A stretch of 64,000 bases of DNA from Narthecium ossifragum (lineage: Eukaryota; Streptophyta; Magnoliopsida; Dioscoreales; Nartheciaceae): contig OY986964.1 in NCBI GenBank assembly GCA_963920575.1, forward strand, positions 10,786,663 through 10,850,662, given 5' to 3'. The position numbers and the translations under genes were made by a program. Below the pieces are notes generated by a model. That model was not told the DNA's origin. It did not search any database and worked only from the letters and a program-made list of their open reading frames with translations. Each line of letters opens with the position of its first letter. Position 1 is the stretch's first letter. This document shows, piece by piece, positions 11,540 to 23,124 of the stretch.

Positions 11540-14005
11540 TCATCCCTCGTAGACAGGGTCTACGAGAGAAACGGTGTGCTCCTCAGGGTCCGCTTTCTCT
11601 GGAATCTGTTTCAAGCGTTGTCCATTAACCGTAAACAACCTCCCATCCTTTGGGTCTTCAACTTCCACAGCCCCATTCTCAAATATTCTACTAACAGTGA
11701 AGGGGCCTGTCCAGCGTGATCTCAGCTTCCCAAGATGAAGATGCAGGCGTGCGTCATACAGATAAGCTTGCTGTCCGACTTGAAACGTCTTCCGCAAGAT
11801 CTTCTTGTCATGGTAGGCCTTTGTCTTTGCCTTGAAAATCCTAGAACTCTCATAAGCATCATTCCTGAGTTCCTCTAGCTCAGACAGCTGGAGTTTCCGT
11901 TCCTGACCTGCAGCATCCAAAGTAAGATTTAATGACTTAATAGCCCAATATGCCTTATGTTCTAATTCGACTGGAAGATGGCATTGTTTTCCATAAACAA
12001 GGCGAAACGGTGACATCCCCAGGGTAGTCTTGTAGGCAATGCGATATGCCCACAACGCGTCTGATAGCCTCAAGGACCAGTCCTTTCGGTTGGGGCTCAC
12101 TGTCTTCTCCAGGATTTGCTTTATCTCTCTATTGGCTAATTCAGCTTGGCCATTCGTATGTGAATGATAAGCAGTGGAAATCTTATGTGTCACTCCAAAC
12201 CTGCGCATCAAAACCTCAAAAGAGCAGTTACAAAAATGGGATCCTTGGTCACTAATAATGACCGTAGGAGTACCAAATCTAGACAAAACATGCTCTTTAA
12301 GAAACTTGATGACAGTGGAATGATCATTATTCCTACATGCAATAGCCTCCACCCACATAGACACGTATTCCACAGCCAACAATATATATAAATAGCCAAA
12401 AGAAGAAGGAAAGGGTCCCATAAAGTCTATACCCCAACAATCAAAAATCTCTACAGCTTGAATTGGGTTCAAAGGCATCATATGTCTCCTAGATAAAGCT
12501 CCTAGTGTTAGGCAACTATCACAGGATTTGCATAAAATATTAACATCACGAAACATAGTAGGCCAGTAAAAACCACATTGAAGAATTTTAGCAGCAGTCT
12601 TTTTCATCGAAAAATGGCCAACACATGCATGAGAGTGACAGAATGTAATGATGCTTTCGATTTCATAATCAGGGACACACCGGCGCATAATCTGGTCAGG
12701 ACAATACTTAAACAGACAAGGATCATCCCAATAAAATTTCTTTACCTCAACAAAGAACCTACGCTTATCCTGCGCACTCCAAAAGGAAGGGATCTCACCT
12801 GTTGCTAAGTAATTAACAATGTGCGCATACCAGGGCAGCCGAGCAACTGAAAAGAGTTGCTCATCAGGGAAGTCATCCATAATTGGTGGCTTATTTTCTG
12901 CTACTTCCACCATCAACCTTGATAGGTGATCAGCGACAACGTTTTCCACGCCCTTTTTATCTTTGATGGAGATATCGAATTCCTGTAAGATTAATATCCA
13001 ACGAATTAGGCGCGCTTTAGCATCCTTCTTGGTGAGAAGGTACTTAAGCGCGGCATGATCAGTGAAAATAGTAATGGGATAACCAATCAAATAAGTACGA
13101 AACTTGTCTAATACAAAGACTATAGCCAATAGTTCTTTCTCAGTGGTAGAATAATTCATCTGTGCATTATTCAAGGTTCGGCTAGCATAATGAATAACAT
13201 GAGGTTTACCATCTTTTCGCTGTCCTAAAACAGCTCCTACAGCAAAATCACTTGCATCACACATCAATTCAAAAGGAAGGCTCCAATCAGGTGGTTGCAC
13301 AATAGGTGCGGAAGTCAATTTACCAATCAAGGCTTGAAAAGCCTCTTGACAAGCAATATTCCACTCAAAAGGGGTATCCTTTATCAAAAGATTACACAAA
13401 GGACGAGCAATAGCAGAAAATTTTTGAATGAATCTCCTGTAAAAACCAGCATGCCCTAGAAAGGATCTAACATCTTTAACAGTCTTTGGCACAGGAAGAT
13501 TTGAGATGAGATCGATTTTTGATCGATCTACCTCAATGCCTTTGGAAGAGACAATATGGCCCAACACAATGCCTGAGGGCACCATGAAGTGACACTTTTC
13601 CCAATTAAGCATAAGATTCTTCTCCTCACACCTGCTCAAGACTCTCTTTAAGTTTTGCAAGCATGCATCAAAAGTATTACCAAATACAGTCAAGTCATCC
13701 ATATATACTTCCATACATTCCTCGATCATATCAGCAAACATACTCATCATACAACGCTGAAAAGTAGCAGGAGCATTACATAATCCAAATGGCATTCTAC
13801 GGAAAGCATAAGTACCAAAATGACATGTAAAAGTAGTTTTTTCTTGATCCTCTAAAGCAATCTCAATCTGATAATATCCAGAATAACCATCGAGAAAACA
13901 ATAAAAAGGATGTCCAGCTACTCTCTCTAAAATCTGATCTAGAAAAGGCAGTGGAAAATGATCCTTACGGGTGGTAGCATTCAATTTTCTATAATTTATA
14001 CACAT
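11540..14005 (-). CDS. Athila pol: reverse transcriptase, RNase H and integrase
   Basis: An 821-residue open frame, continuous in phase with the upstream 980-codon frame but separated by one stop at 14009-14011. [10 protein letters not shown] at 2-9, [11 protein letters not shown] at 37-47, [15 protein letters not shown] at 69-83, catalytic YMDD at 101-104. RNase H: acidic residues in MCDASDF (D250), TTEKE (287-291), FTDHAAL (D316) and VADHLSR (D359). Integrase: zinc-binding H457/H464 and the CKSCDSC cysteines (492-498), then D527 ([10 protein letters not shown]), D586 (ISDQGSHF) and E622 ([10 protein letters not shown]), the complete DDE triad. FLDGYSGY and [19 protein letters not shown] are typical of the Athila clade. 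It would act in virus-like particles and integrate the cDNA. All catalytic residues remain, but translation would need readthrough of the stop. Confidence 0.93.
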   Translation of the reverse strand: MCINYRKLNATTRKDHFPLPFLDQILERVAGHPFYCFLDGYSGYYQIEIALEDQEKTTFTCHFGTYAFRRMPFGLCNAPATFQRCMMSMFADMIEECMEVYMDDLTVFGNTFDACLQNLKRVLSRCEEKNLMLNWEKCHFMVPSGIVLGHIVSSKGIEVDRSKIDLISNLPVPKTVKDVRSFLGHAGFYRRFIQKFSAIARPLCNLLIKDTPFEWNIACQEAFQALIGKLTSAPIVQPPDWSLPFELMCDASDFAVGAVLGQRKDGKPHVIHYASRTLNNAQMNYSTTEKELLAIVFVLDKFRTYLIGYPITIFTDHAALKYLLTKKDAKARLIRWILILQEFDISIKDKKGVENVVADHLSRLMVEVAENKPPIMDDFPDEQLFSVARLPWYAHIVNYLATGEIPSFWSAQDKRRFFVEVKKFYWDDPCLFKYCPDQIMRRCVPDYEIESIITFCHSHACVGHFSMKKTAAKILQCGFYWPTMFRDVNILCKSCDSCLTLGALSRRHMMPLNPIQAVEIFDCWGIDFMGPFPSSFGYLYILLAVEYVSMWVEAIACRNNDHSTVIKFLKEHVLSRFGTPTVIISDQGSHFCNCSFEVLMRRFGVTHKISTAYHSHTNGQAELANREIKQILEKTVSPNRKDWSLRLSDALWAYRIAYKTTLGMSPFRLVYGKQCHLPVELEHKAYWAIKSLNLTLDAAGQERKLQLSELEELRNDAYESSRIFKAKTKAYHDKKILRKTFQVGQQAYLYDARLHLHLGKLRSRWTGPFTVSRIFENGAVEVEDPKDGRLFTVNGQRLKQIPEKADPEEHTVSLVDPVYEG

Positions 14006-14008
14006 ACG

Positions 14009-16951
14009 TCATCCTATCACCAATTTAGTGGGGACAAAGTCTCCACTTTCATTTTTAACAACGGTGACACCATATTTTTTAGGCACAACCTGTGTAGGGC
14101 TCACCCATTTGCTATCAGCAATGGGGTAGATAATCCCTGCATCTAATAATTTCAACACTTCAGTTTTGACTACCTCTTTCATTGTAGGGTTCAACCTACG
14201 CTGAGGATCCCTACGAGGTACAGCCCCTTGTTCAAGATTAATCATATGGGAACATATCAAGGGACCAATACCTTTCAGATCTGCTATACTCCATCCAATA
14301 GCTGATTTATGCTCATTCAAAATGCTAAGTAATTGCTCACCTTGCTCTGCAGTTAATGCCGAAGAAATAATCACTGGGTATGTATCACCTGGACCAAGAT
14401 AGGCGTGCTTTAAACCTTGAGGAAGCGGCTTCAAGTCCAGTTTGGGCGGCTCTAGTGATGATGGTGTTGGTGGCTGTCCTCTTTCTGGCAGTTCTTCAAA
14501 CTTTGGATTCCATGGACCTGCAAAAGAACAATGTTCCAAATTTTTTAACATACCATCAACATCAACATTTTCATCCAAATCTAATTCAAGCAAATTAATT
14601 TCAGTGTTAGCAAACTCCTCTTCAGTGAGCAAATCAATCTGGTAAGTCTGCTGGCATTCATCATCCTCATCAAGCTGCTTAGCAACATTAAAAACATTGA
14701 TTTCTAAAGTCATATTCCCAAAAGTTAACTTCATTAAGCCATTCCTGCAATTAATTATAGCATTAGCTGTAGCAAGAAACGGTCTACCTAAGATAATGGG
14801 AATCCTAGAATCAGCAGTTACTATAGCCTGAGTATCCAAGACTAAGAAATCAACAGGATAATAAAATTTATCTATTTGAACAAGCACATCCTCAACTACT
14901 CCTCGTGGAGTTTTCGTGGATCTATCTGCCAATTGCAAAATCACAGATGTCGACTTAATCTGTCTCAAATCAAGTTGCAAGTAAACAGAATATGGCATCA
15001 AATTAACACTCGCACCAAGATCTAATAAAGCTTGTCCTACTTCATGCTTTCCAATGAAACAAGATACAGTAGGACAGCCATGATCCTTATATATAGGAGG
15101 AATCCTGTGCTGAAGCAATGCACTAACATGCTCTGTTAAAAATACAGTTTTCTTTACATGATGTCGTCTCTTCATAGTGCATAAATCTTTAATCACTTTA
15201 GCATATGTAGGAATTTGCTTAATAACTTGCAAAAGAGGAAGGTTTACCTTAACCTGCTGAAGATGCTCCAAAACTTCGTTGTTGAGCTCCATAGTAAATT
15301 TAGTGGATTTCAATGCCTGAGGGAAAGGGACACGTACCTGAAAGTCACCTGGTGTAGGGCCATCTAGATGATCGGTCTCTACATGGTCCTCCTCAATTCG
15401 GTCCTCTTCTTCAATAGCAATAGGAGATTTGGTGGCCTCTTTGGAAGGGTTTTTTGTTGTTTTCCCGCTTCTTGTAGTTATGGCGTTCATCTCCTTCACA
15501 TTATTTTGCTCAACACTAGATACCTGCGTTGGTTGAGGTTGAGCTGGGAACTTCCCTCGTTCATGCACGCTCAAAGAGTTGATCAGCTTCGTGATCTGGC
15601 TCTTGATCTCTTGAATATCCTCCTTCCTTTCCTTAGATTCCTGCACAATCATAGATTTCAGTTCCTGTAAATTATCATTAAATGTAGGCCTAGGAAAACC
15701 AGATGTATTATAAGGAGGGTTAGAAAAAGGCTTATTAGGTGGCGGTTGATGATGCTCGTTGCTCTGTGGAGCGTTCGACTTCCAGCTGAAGTTCGGATGC
15801 TCTCGCCATCCTGGATTATACGTCTCTGAGTAGGGAGTGTACGGCCTCCTGAATCCGCTTACAGCGTTGCAATGCTCGTCGTACCCACCTCTCATCTCAG
15901 CATAGGTGGGGCAATCTTCAGTCTGGTGGTCCACGCCTTGGCAGATCGCACACGACCCAGCCGGCCTTGTAGGTTCATTGTATGGAGAGGTCCGGGCTGC
16001 CATCATATCTTTGGTCTTTAATAGCTCCAGCTCCCTTGTTAGACTCTCCACTTTAGCCTTGAGTGCATCCTCCTCCCGCAGCTGATAAATTCCTCCACCT
16101 GGTTGCTGCGGTGGTGGTCTGGCCCTGTTTGTACTTTCTGTTGCATTCGGTCCAGTCCATGTATGAGTTTTCTCAGCAAGCTCAGTCAAGTATTCAATTG
16201 CTGCATCAGGATCTTTTTGCAAAAATTCACCATTACACATCATCTCAACAAATTGTCGTTCTCTAACAGTTAAACCCTCATAAAAATAACTAACAAGACG
16301 CCAACTTTCATATCCATGATGGGGACATAAATTCAACATATCTTTAAATCGTTCCCATGCCTGATACAAAGTTTCACTATCCTTCTGCGTGAAGGTCGCA
16401 ATATGTCTTTTAAGTGCGTTGGTTTTGTGTTGTGGGAAATACTTGGTGAGAAATATCGGTGTCATTTTAGCCCAAGATCTTATTGATTGTGGCCTCAAGG
16501 AATATAACCAACTCTTTGCTCTATCCTTCAGTGAGAAGGGAAAGACCTTAAGTCGGATCATATCTAGTGCACCTGGTTGGCCATGGAAGGTCGCTACTAC
16601 TTCCTCAAACTCCCTAATATGCACATATGGATTTTCATTCTCCAACCCATGAAAGGTAGGAAGCAACTGAATCATGCCAGGTTTAAAGTCAACACGTGCT
16701 GCATTAGGTGGAAACATGATGCATGAAGGTGTAGCAGTGCGTGTTGGATGCAAATATTCTTGCAAACTCCTAGGAGCTTGTTGTTCCTCGTGCTCAGCCA
16801 TAATGAAAGTATGATGTGAAGTTTGTGACTGTGTGTCAAAGAGATCAGCAATATATGTCTCACTATCAGAAGTTTCAGAATCACTCTTGGAACGCCTAGC
16901 AAATCTGCCTAGTTCGTCTCTATACCGAGGCATACACCAGCAAACACGCAA
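14009..16951 (-). CDS. Athila gag-protease (N-terminal part of gag-pol polyprotein)
   Basis: A 980-codon frame starting 143 bases after the PBS. Gag core at about 85-265 (GMIQLLPTFHGLENENPY, FPFSLKDRAKSWLYSL, FLTKYFP). CCHC zinc knuckle at 334-347 (CAICQGVDHQTEDC). Pepsin-type protease site at 641-652 (LLDLGASVNLMP) with a partner loop IILGRPFLATANA at 719-731. The first RT residues (SKWVSPTQVVPKK) are near the C-terminus. The frame ends at TGA (14009-14011) within [15 protein letters not shown], where related elements have tryptophan, so a single TGG to TGA change splits an otherwise continuous frame of about 1800 codons. The start Met at 16951 is the first in frame; a later Met (residue 51, MAEHEEQQ) is an alternative. 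Confidence 0.92.
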   Translation of the reverse strand: MRVCWCMPRYRDELGRFARRSKSDSETSDSETYIADLFDTQSQTSHHTFIMAEHEEQQAPRSLQEYLHPTRTATPSCIMFPPNAARVDFKPGMIQLLPTFHGLENENPYVHIREFEEVVATFHGQPGALDMIRLKVFPFSLKDRAKSWLYSLRPQSIRSWAKMTPIFLTKYFPQHKTNALKRHIATFTQKDSETLYQAWERFKDMLNLCPHHGYESWRLVSYFYEGLTVRERQFVEMMCNGEFLQKDPDAAIEYLTELAEKTHTWTGPNATESTNRARPPPQQPGGGIYQLREEDALKAKVESLTRELELLKTKDMMAARTSPYNEPTRPAGSCAICQGVDHQTEDCPTYAEMRGGYDEHCNAVSGFRRPYTPYSETYNPGWREHPNFSWKSNAPQSNEHHQPPPNKPFSNPPYNTSGFPRPTFNDNLQELKSMIVQESKERKEDIQEIKSQITKLINSLSVHERGKFPAQPQPTQVSSVEQNNVKEMNAITTRSGKTTKNPSKEATKSPIAIEEEDRIEEDHVETDHLDGPTPGDFQVRVPFPQALKSTKFTMELNNEVLEHLQQVKVNLPLLQVIKQIPTYAKVIKDLCTMKRRHHVKKTVFLTEHVSALLQHRIPPIYKDHGCPTVSCFIGKHEVGQALLDLGASVNLMPYSVYLQLDLRQIKSTSVILQLADRSTKTPRGVVEDVLVQIDKFYYPVDFLVLDTQAIVTADSRIPIILGRPFLATANAIINCRNGLMKLTFGNMTLEINVFNVAKQLDEDDECQQTYQIDLLTEEEFANTEINLLELDLDENVDVDGMLKNLEHCSFAGPWNPKFEELPERGQPPTPSSLEPPKLDLKPLPQGLKHAYLGPGDTYPVIISSALTAEQGEQLLSILNEHKSAIGWSIADLKGIGPLICSHMINLEQGAVPRRDPQRRLNPTMKEVVKTEVLKLLDAGIIYPIADSKWVSPTQVVPKKYGVTVVKNESGDFVPTKLVIG

Positions 16952-17093
16952 TCCAAAAGATGCAAACCAACTAAAAAAAAATCAAAACCAAAATAAAGAA
17001 ATAAAGAAATAAAGACTAAAGAAAATGAACGAAGTTACCGCTTTCGGTGTCTACAATCATTGTAATCTGATTCTGGCGCTTTTCTGAATCGTC

Positions 17094-17111
17094 TCCCCGG
17101 CAACGGCGCCA
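17094..17111 (-). promoter_or_regulatory. primer-binding site (tRNA-Asp type) of Athila element
   Basis: Minus strand reads TGGCGCCGTTGCCGGGGA, complementary to the 3' end of tRNA-Asp and the usual PBS of Athila/Tat elements. It begins five bases inside the 5' LTR end at 17117. Confidence 0.95.
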
Positions 17112-18058
17112 ATTTTTTATGTCGCTCAAATGTGTCACGCACAGTGGTCGAGGTGCAGTACAGCATAAGAGAGGTCGAATCCCACAGAGAGACAAGTAGG
17201 AAAGATCCAGAACGCAAATAACAATGAATTGAAGACAATCAAGAGCGTAAAAAGTTAAGAAAATAGATCGAAGATGTAATACTAAGATAAAGTTAACGAA
17301 AGAAATCAAGATTTGAATGAGGCTAGGCTTCAGGAATCACGTCACTCGGATTTAGGTTCTTCTCTTCTCAATGGTTCATATAATACTCAGTTAAGGGATT
17401 CACATCCCAATCGCCTTAACCGGAAGATATAGAATTATGAATTTGATAAAATATAAATGTCTCTTCCTATGATTGGTTCTTCCTTTTTATAGTTCTAACT
17501 TCATCCAACCAAACCTAAGAATACACGATACCAGCTGTCACTATAGGCAACGCGCAGCAAAAGTTCATCGGGATAAAGCCCTAACTCTAACCGGATCTCT
17601 AAGAATACACAATACCAACTCTCACAATCGGCAATGCATAGCAAAGATCTCACGGGATAGAGCCCCAGCCTTGTCTTACCAGATCCCTAAGAATACACAA
17701 TACCAGCTGTCACTACGGGCAATGCATAGCAAAGGTCTCATGAGACTCGGTAGAAGAATCAAAAGAGATAACTATGGGATCACAATATCATAAAAGAAGC
17801 ATGACTGGATTTATAATAATGTTTAACCACAAAGCAATCTGTGAAGATCCAATACATAAGAAGAGTTTAACAATAAAGATTAAAAACTATGAACCATTGT
17901 TGGAGAAGAAGCCCTAGTCCTCGCTAGATCATCCGTCCGCCATGCCCGTGAATTACTCGGCCATGGATGGAGATGTCTTCATCTTCTTCCTCTTGAAAAA
18001 GTCCTGAAAAGAGCCTCCAAAAACGTCCAAGAAGTCCCCCTCAAACCCTAGAAAGAGT

Positions 18059-18070
18059 CCTATTTATAGC
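18059..18070 (-). promoter_or_regulatory. TATA box in Athila 5' LTR
   Basis: Minus strand GGCTATAAATAG, about 60 bp downstream of the palindrome array and followed on the minus strand by 'aaccctag'-type 5' UTR sequence. Equivalent boxes occur in the sister LTRs at 9451-9461, 27222-27232 and 35219-35228 and, in another form, at 23891-23900. Confidence 0.75.
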
Positions 18071-18127
18071 CCCAAAGTCTCTCCATCAACGGATTTGATC
18101 TAAACCGTTGATTTAATTCACTGGGAA

Positions 18128-18568
18128 CGTCCGATCGATACTCCTCGGGATGTTGGATCGATCGGTCTCATTAAAATCTTCAACTTCTATTTACGCCCGA
18201 GTTCGATCGATCGGACTAGGGGAGTCGGATCGATCGATTTCGTAAAAATCCTCCGTCTCTGGCTATTCCCGAGTCCGATCGATGGATGGATCGATCGAAC
18301 TGTGTTCCTCTAAAAAGCATACGTTCTGTCAACCTTTAATTCCCAAGTCCGATCGATCGGATTATGAGTGTTGGATCGATCGGTTGAGTAAAAATCCGTT
18401 GTTTATGGCTTTTCCCGAGTCCGATCGATCGGACCATTGGTGTCGGATCGATCGGACCCCATAGGAGGGATGGAGGGATTGATCGGATCCCTTATGGCTG
18501 AAAAACATAGGTTCTGTCACGTTTCTGCGTGGTCCGATCGATTGGCGGATCGATCGGACTTCCAGCTT
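18128..18568. repeat. palindromic CCGATCGATCGG array in Athila 5' LTR
   Basis: Counterpart of the array at 9521-9960 with the same ~73-bp unit structure. Several of the differences from that copy fall inside palindromes (for example gattgatcgg at 18478 and gatcgattgg at 18537), as expected if methylated C decays to T there. Confidence 0.9.
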
Positions 18569-18924
18569 ATTTTCCGTTCTGCCATTCAGACTGCGCCATC
18601 GGTACCGAAATTGCCGTAACTTCCTCTAGGAAACTCGGAATCACGAACCGTAAAATTCTCCAGAATCTAGACTTCAAGAGCTTTCCAACCATATGTGGTA
18701 CATCATCTGGTTCTTCATGAGCAGGTACAGATTAATTTTTGAAATTGATCCATATACTCTTTTCAGCTTCTTTTAACCCCAATTTCCTGCATTTTCCAAA
18801 CAACCATGTGAAGCAACATATAGATGTAAAAATAGTATTAAAGATTTTGATTAAGGATAATAATTTAGCAATTGAGATGGTTATAAGACTGTTCAGAGTG
18901 CACTTTCATGCACTCATCAGTACC

Positions 18925-19028
18925 CAGATCGGAGATCCAATTTTTAAAATATAGTAGCGGCATGAAGTTCGTCTAGGAGTTCATCGATTACAAGTATCGG
19001 AAATTTATCTTTCACCGTCTAGGCATTG
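18925..19028 (-). pseudogene. RT fragment of host element 2 trapped between two insertions
   Basis: The 104 bp translate on the minus strand as TVKDKFPILVIDELLDELHAATIF plus degraded residues matching the RT region that joins MDYRALN (21398 on) to RTHHGHYEF (8450). Left neighbour is the Athila TSD, right neighbour the solo-LTR TSD cattg. Two stops are present. Confidence 0.88.
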
Positions 19029-21392
19029 TGTCACACCCTGATCCAGAAAACCCATCCATGCAGAGGCGTGAGGGTTCCTATTACAATTCACATCCAATCT
19101 GACATGATACAAAGCGGAAAACAAAGATAAATTGAACAATTGACTTCCATGGATAAAACTATAATTCAAAAAATTTCAGAACTCAAGACTAGCAGAAACA
19201 ATATTCTATTAAATTAACACCAAGCTATACTATTTAGACATCTGGTACAAATTCTTATCAAAACTCCTTCAAGAGGAAAGATTATACATTTCACCCAAAA
19301 ATCCTCGAAGCATGCCTATATATATAAGCTATCAAAAGTACAACTGATCTCCCACAACAACCTCAAGCACCTATGGAAGTCGTCGCACCGCCAAAGGCTG
19401 ATTCAGCTGGTTCTACTGAAGAAGAATTGGCGCCTGCACCTGCAAAACGCAGTACAGGTAGGAGTGAGAGACGAGCTCAGTAGGGTTCTACTCTACATCA
19501 CACTGAAGGGAGGAAAACAACAACTGTGTTGTCTCTCCGCCTAAGTCTAAGGAATGCCAAGGGTCCCATAACCCTATCGATGTCCCAAGGGCTCATGTCA
19601 TGAAACCTCTCTCCTGAACATGTTATCAGGAGGCCACGAAACAATAACATGCATGATCACCCTTACCCAAGCAAGATTCCCATGCCTTGGGGACCCATGT
19701 CAGAAACGCATCGACATCCATCCTTAGCACTTGGCAATGGGGAAACAACACGACCTCTAAACCTCAATAACAATATGATTGTAGCCAACTAAACCATATC
19801 CTCGATCACATGAAGATTCCAATCATACAATCACGTCCTAAACCTTGCTACCCAGCCATGGTCCTATGGCTAGATCCGAACTACCCGAGAGCCTCGGATC
19901 GACGGTCAACCCATCGCCCGGCCTAACCTGAATTGCCTCTAGTGCATACAGTGCATGCGCCTATCCAAGCATCTAATCTAGGTGTCACTATATGCCACAA
20001 CAACAATTATGAGTTCAACGATTATACAATAGCCCTCGGCACACGCCGGCAACGGGCAAAGGTTCCACAATACAACGTAAGCTAGCACTCATAGCTAGCA
20101 AACGGCTAATCAAGCAAGAAGCATTTAAGTTTACCATCCAACTAGGTATTTACATGCAAAACAAACTATAGATTCGCCAAAAAGGGTAAACTCACGATCG
20201 AATTCCCAATTTCAATCAAAATCCATCGAAAACCCTGTGATAACAGTATGCATGCTTCCTAACATGATTGGGTATCTATCATGAATGAAAACCAATCAAA
20301 GGAAGTCAGAAAACATTGTTCGAGGGCTCATGATAGATCCGACGGTCGACCGTGAGGCCACGGTCGATGCGACGGTCAATTCGACGGTCAAACGTGAGAT
20401 CAGGTGGGAAAAAGGTAAGGAATCACGGTCGATCGAAACATCGACCCTGGGAAGCCAAAAAAACGACAGAGCCTCACGGTCAATGCAACGGTCGATCCGA
20501 CGGTCGACCGTGAGGTCCGGAATAAACGTGCCAACACCTAATGGTCGATTCGACGGTCGACCGTCAAGCCTGGTGAACAGTTAAGAATAGTACCATAAAT
20601 CCAATTTCTTGAATTTGATCTATCAAAGCTCATCAGAACTCGATGAAACTTTGCAGGCATGTGCAATAGATAGTGGGGAAACTCTTGGCATGAAAAAAAC
20701 AAGATTTTGATGGTTAAAATCTAAACCTAGGTCTAAACGGGCAAAACCGACAAAACCGGCAATAAAACGAAAATCGTCCAATAAAAATACGAAATCATCC
20801 AGTAGGAACACACTACGCAAGCCATTTCACTAACGTATTAAATTACACAACATTCTATCATGTACAACTATATCAATAGCACAATAAACCTATCCTAGGT
20901 AAACTCGACCACACGATCGGGGTAAAAACACCTACTTGAGCAAGCATGGTAGCTCCTCCACGTATTCCCCATGCTTGATCGCCAAGATCCGCTCCTCGAA
21001 GACCGCGACCTGAAACCCTAGCACAGCCGGCAGAGGAGAGAGAGAGAGACAACGATAGGAGAAGAAGGAAAGAGAAAGGAAAGAGAGAGAAAATCAGGGT
21101 ATTTATAGATATCAGGATCTGATCTCTGCCGTCCGATTCGATCTTTCCCGATCGAGCTTCGATCTTCCAATCGGAGGCACCCTTAAGGTACTAGTCTTTT
21201 ACATACATCAATTCAAGGCCGTGTGTGCGCTACGGGGGAGTGAAATCGACCACCATGCGTAATTTACCAAATTGCCCCTGGGGTCACAAGAGCAACACGA
21301 TCAACCTGATTGCACCCGACACGAAACCAAACCAACAGGGAACGACCCTCGACCCACACGGTCGAGCCAGGTTAGAGGAATGGGTCCTCACA
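19029..21392 (-). mobile_element. solo LTR, Tekay-type (LTR-B), 2364 bp, TSD cattg
   Basis: Perfect TSD cattg at 19024-19028 and 21393-21397. Plus-strand ends TGTCACACC...CCTCACA. No internal domain. On the minus strand it starts TGTGAGGACCC, has a TATA-like box (ATAAAT, about 21100-21108), then a GA/TC-rich leader, and a GGTCGACC array at 20337-20570. It sits between RT codons RALN and TVKDKFP of host element 2. Confidence 0.94.
20337..20570. repeat. palindromic GGTCGACC array in LTR-B
   Basis: About nine copies of acggtcga / ggtcgaccgtgag; in transcription order it lies several hundred bases downstream of the TATA box, so within R/U5, unlike the Athila arrays in U3. Confidence 0.85.
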
Positions 21393-21397
21393 CATTG

Positions 21398-22865
21398 AGA
21401 GCACGGTAATCCATGGACATCTGCCACGAGTCGTCTTGTTTTTTGACAAGAAGAATTAGAGAGAAATATGGACTGGAGCTTGGTCGGATCACACCGGCCG
21501 CCAGGTGAGAAGATACGATGCATTCGATCTCACCCTTCTGGTATTGAGGGTAACGGTATGGCTGCACATTGACAGGGCCGGAGCCAGGCAACAGAGGGAG
21601 CCGATGATCTTGTGGTCGAGTTGGAGGGAGCCATGTGAGTTCGGCAAACAACTCATCATATTCTGAAAGAAGGCTGAGGATAGAGGCGTTAGACGTGATG
21701 GCTCTAGACGTTTGGCTGCTGAGGACAATCCCCTGGGGGTGTCGGTCGATATCGGCTGTAGTGAAGGGCGAATCAAGCATAACCAGCCAGCGCCTGACTT
21801 GCGAAGGTCGGATATATAGTGTTGCATGGCTAGAGACAAAGCAGGAGTTTGGTGAAGAACCAAAGAGTTCCACAGGCTTGCCATCATATTGGAAACACAC
21901 ATTCAAATGCTTGAAATCCCACACTATTGGGCCTAAAGTGTAGAACCATTGTGCCCCTAACACTGCATCACATCCGTCGATAGGGTGGACAAAGAAGTTG
22001 AGGGAGAAGATAATACCAGCGAGAGAGACGACAACGTGAGGACAACAGCCTGGAGACTATACCCGATGGCCGTTGGCTATGATCACAGTGAACCCGGTAC
22101 CAAGCGTCGGCTGTAGACCTAGGCGAGAAGCAAGATCTGAAGAAAACAAAATATGTGTACTATTGGAATCCAAAGGGATCTCAATCGGGTGTCCTCACTG
22201 AGTGTCGCGCACACGGATGGTTTGAGGTGTAGCTGCGCCACCGATCGCATGAACAGAAATGACTGGAGCTTCCTCGTTGTCCTGGCCATCCTCTGGATCG
22301 GAAGAAACATGGTCGGAAGTGTCATTGTCCGACGAGGTTGGAAGAATCATGAAGATAGCTTTGCAGCGATGGCCTCACACGAAACTCTCATCACAGTTGA
22401 AGCATAAACCCTTGTCGCAGCGTTGCTGGAGCTCCATAGGGCTGAGGCAACGAGCAGGTGGGAGGCGCTCCTAGGGTGGAGGTAGCGGCAAAGCCAATGG
22501 AACTGGTGGGGTGGTGGAGCTAGGACCCATATGTGCAGGAGCTGGACAATGCTCAAACAGACAAGAAGGGGTCCAAGAACACGTATAATACAATCAAGCT
22601 ACGCTAATCGCTTCATTGAGGAACAGGGGGCGAGCATCCTGGACATCCACGCAGATATTTGATTTTAAGCCACTAATAAAACAACTAACTTGATGGCGAG
22701 ATGAGAGCCGATCAACGCGACTCAAAAGCCGTTCGAATTGGAACTTGTAGTCCCGCATCGAACCAGTTTGTCGCAACTTCGTCAAGTCCGCAAAGTGATC
22801 TTCATAGACGGTGGAACCATAACGCTGGTGGAGAGCGATCTTCAAAGAATCCCCAAATGGAGTCA
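21398..22865 (-). pseudogene. gag-protease-RT start of host element 2 (chromovirus-type Ty3/gypsy)
   Basis: Minus-strand frames give gag (HQRYGSTVYEDHFADLTKLR and FQFERLLSRVDRLS, 22650-22850), a degraded zinc-knuckle and linker region, a protease-like stretch near 21950-22130, and the RT start SPYFSLILLVKKQDDSW then MSMDYRALN at the solo-LTR junction (21397). Frameshifts and stops throughout. The break with foreign sequence is near 22865, within gag, so the element's own 5' LTR is missing. Confidence 0.85.
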
Positions 22866-23124
22866 TGTTATCATCTAAGAATAACTGGTATAAGTTTTTG
22901 CCAAATGATACCTTCAAAGATCACTTTTAGCACTTTGATACCTATTCACTGTTTTTTTGCAGTTTGATACCCCTCAGCCATTGAAATGGCCATCATACCC
23001 TCACCTTTTGCGATGGCGGCATACATGCCATAATTAAAAACCCAAAAAAATACCTCAGTCTCCCTCCACTCCACCGCTTGCCTGAGAAGACCTTAGTGCC
23101 GACGGTGCTCGCTTGAGTTCCTCC
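22866..23124. other. unassigned segment with repeated TTTGATACC motifs, possible Mutator-like terminus
   Basis: Four related motifs (ggtata at 22887, atgatacc at 22906, tttgatacc at 22937, tttgatacccc at 22966) occur within 90 bp. On the minus strand this reads GGGGTATCAAA...GGTATCAAA, a pattern seen at some Mutator-like termini. I find no second inverted terminus or TSD, so the call is tentative. Confidence 0.3.

Larger units (their letters stand above)
8509..18919 (-). mobile_element. nearly intact Athila Ty3/gypsy retrotransposon, 10,411 bp, TSD gtacc
   Basis: Two LTRs of 1803 bp (8509-10311 and 17117-18919) flank, on the minus strand, a tRNA-Asp-type PBS (17094-17111), a gag-pol frame (16951 to 11540) and a polypurine tract (10312-10320). 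Perfect TSD gtacc at 8504-8508 and 18920-18924. The LTRs differ at about 30 positions by eye (~1.7%), mostly transitions, so the insertion is young compared with its surroundings. The only coding lesion I see is one stop at 14009-14011. No env-like gene, as some Athila elements have, is present in the 1.2 kb between integrase and the 3' LTR. It is inserted in the RT gene of host element 2. Confidence 0.95.
17117..18919 (-). repeat. 5' LTR of the Athila element
   Basis: Same length and order of parts as the 3' LTR; about 30 substitutions by eye. Its inner terminal dinucleotide is mutated (plus-strand TTATG instead of TGATG). The last bases CATCA at 18915-18919 abut the TSD gtacc. Confidence 0.95.

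Noticed and set aside
20285..20584. Repetitive Thr-Val-Asp-Arg protein frames over the GGTCGA arrays (also 6077-6361 and 38815-39329)
   Set aside because: The peptide repeat is only the translation of the palindrome array; both strands and several frames give similar repeats, and it is in LTR DNA.
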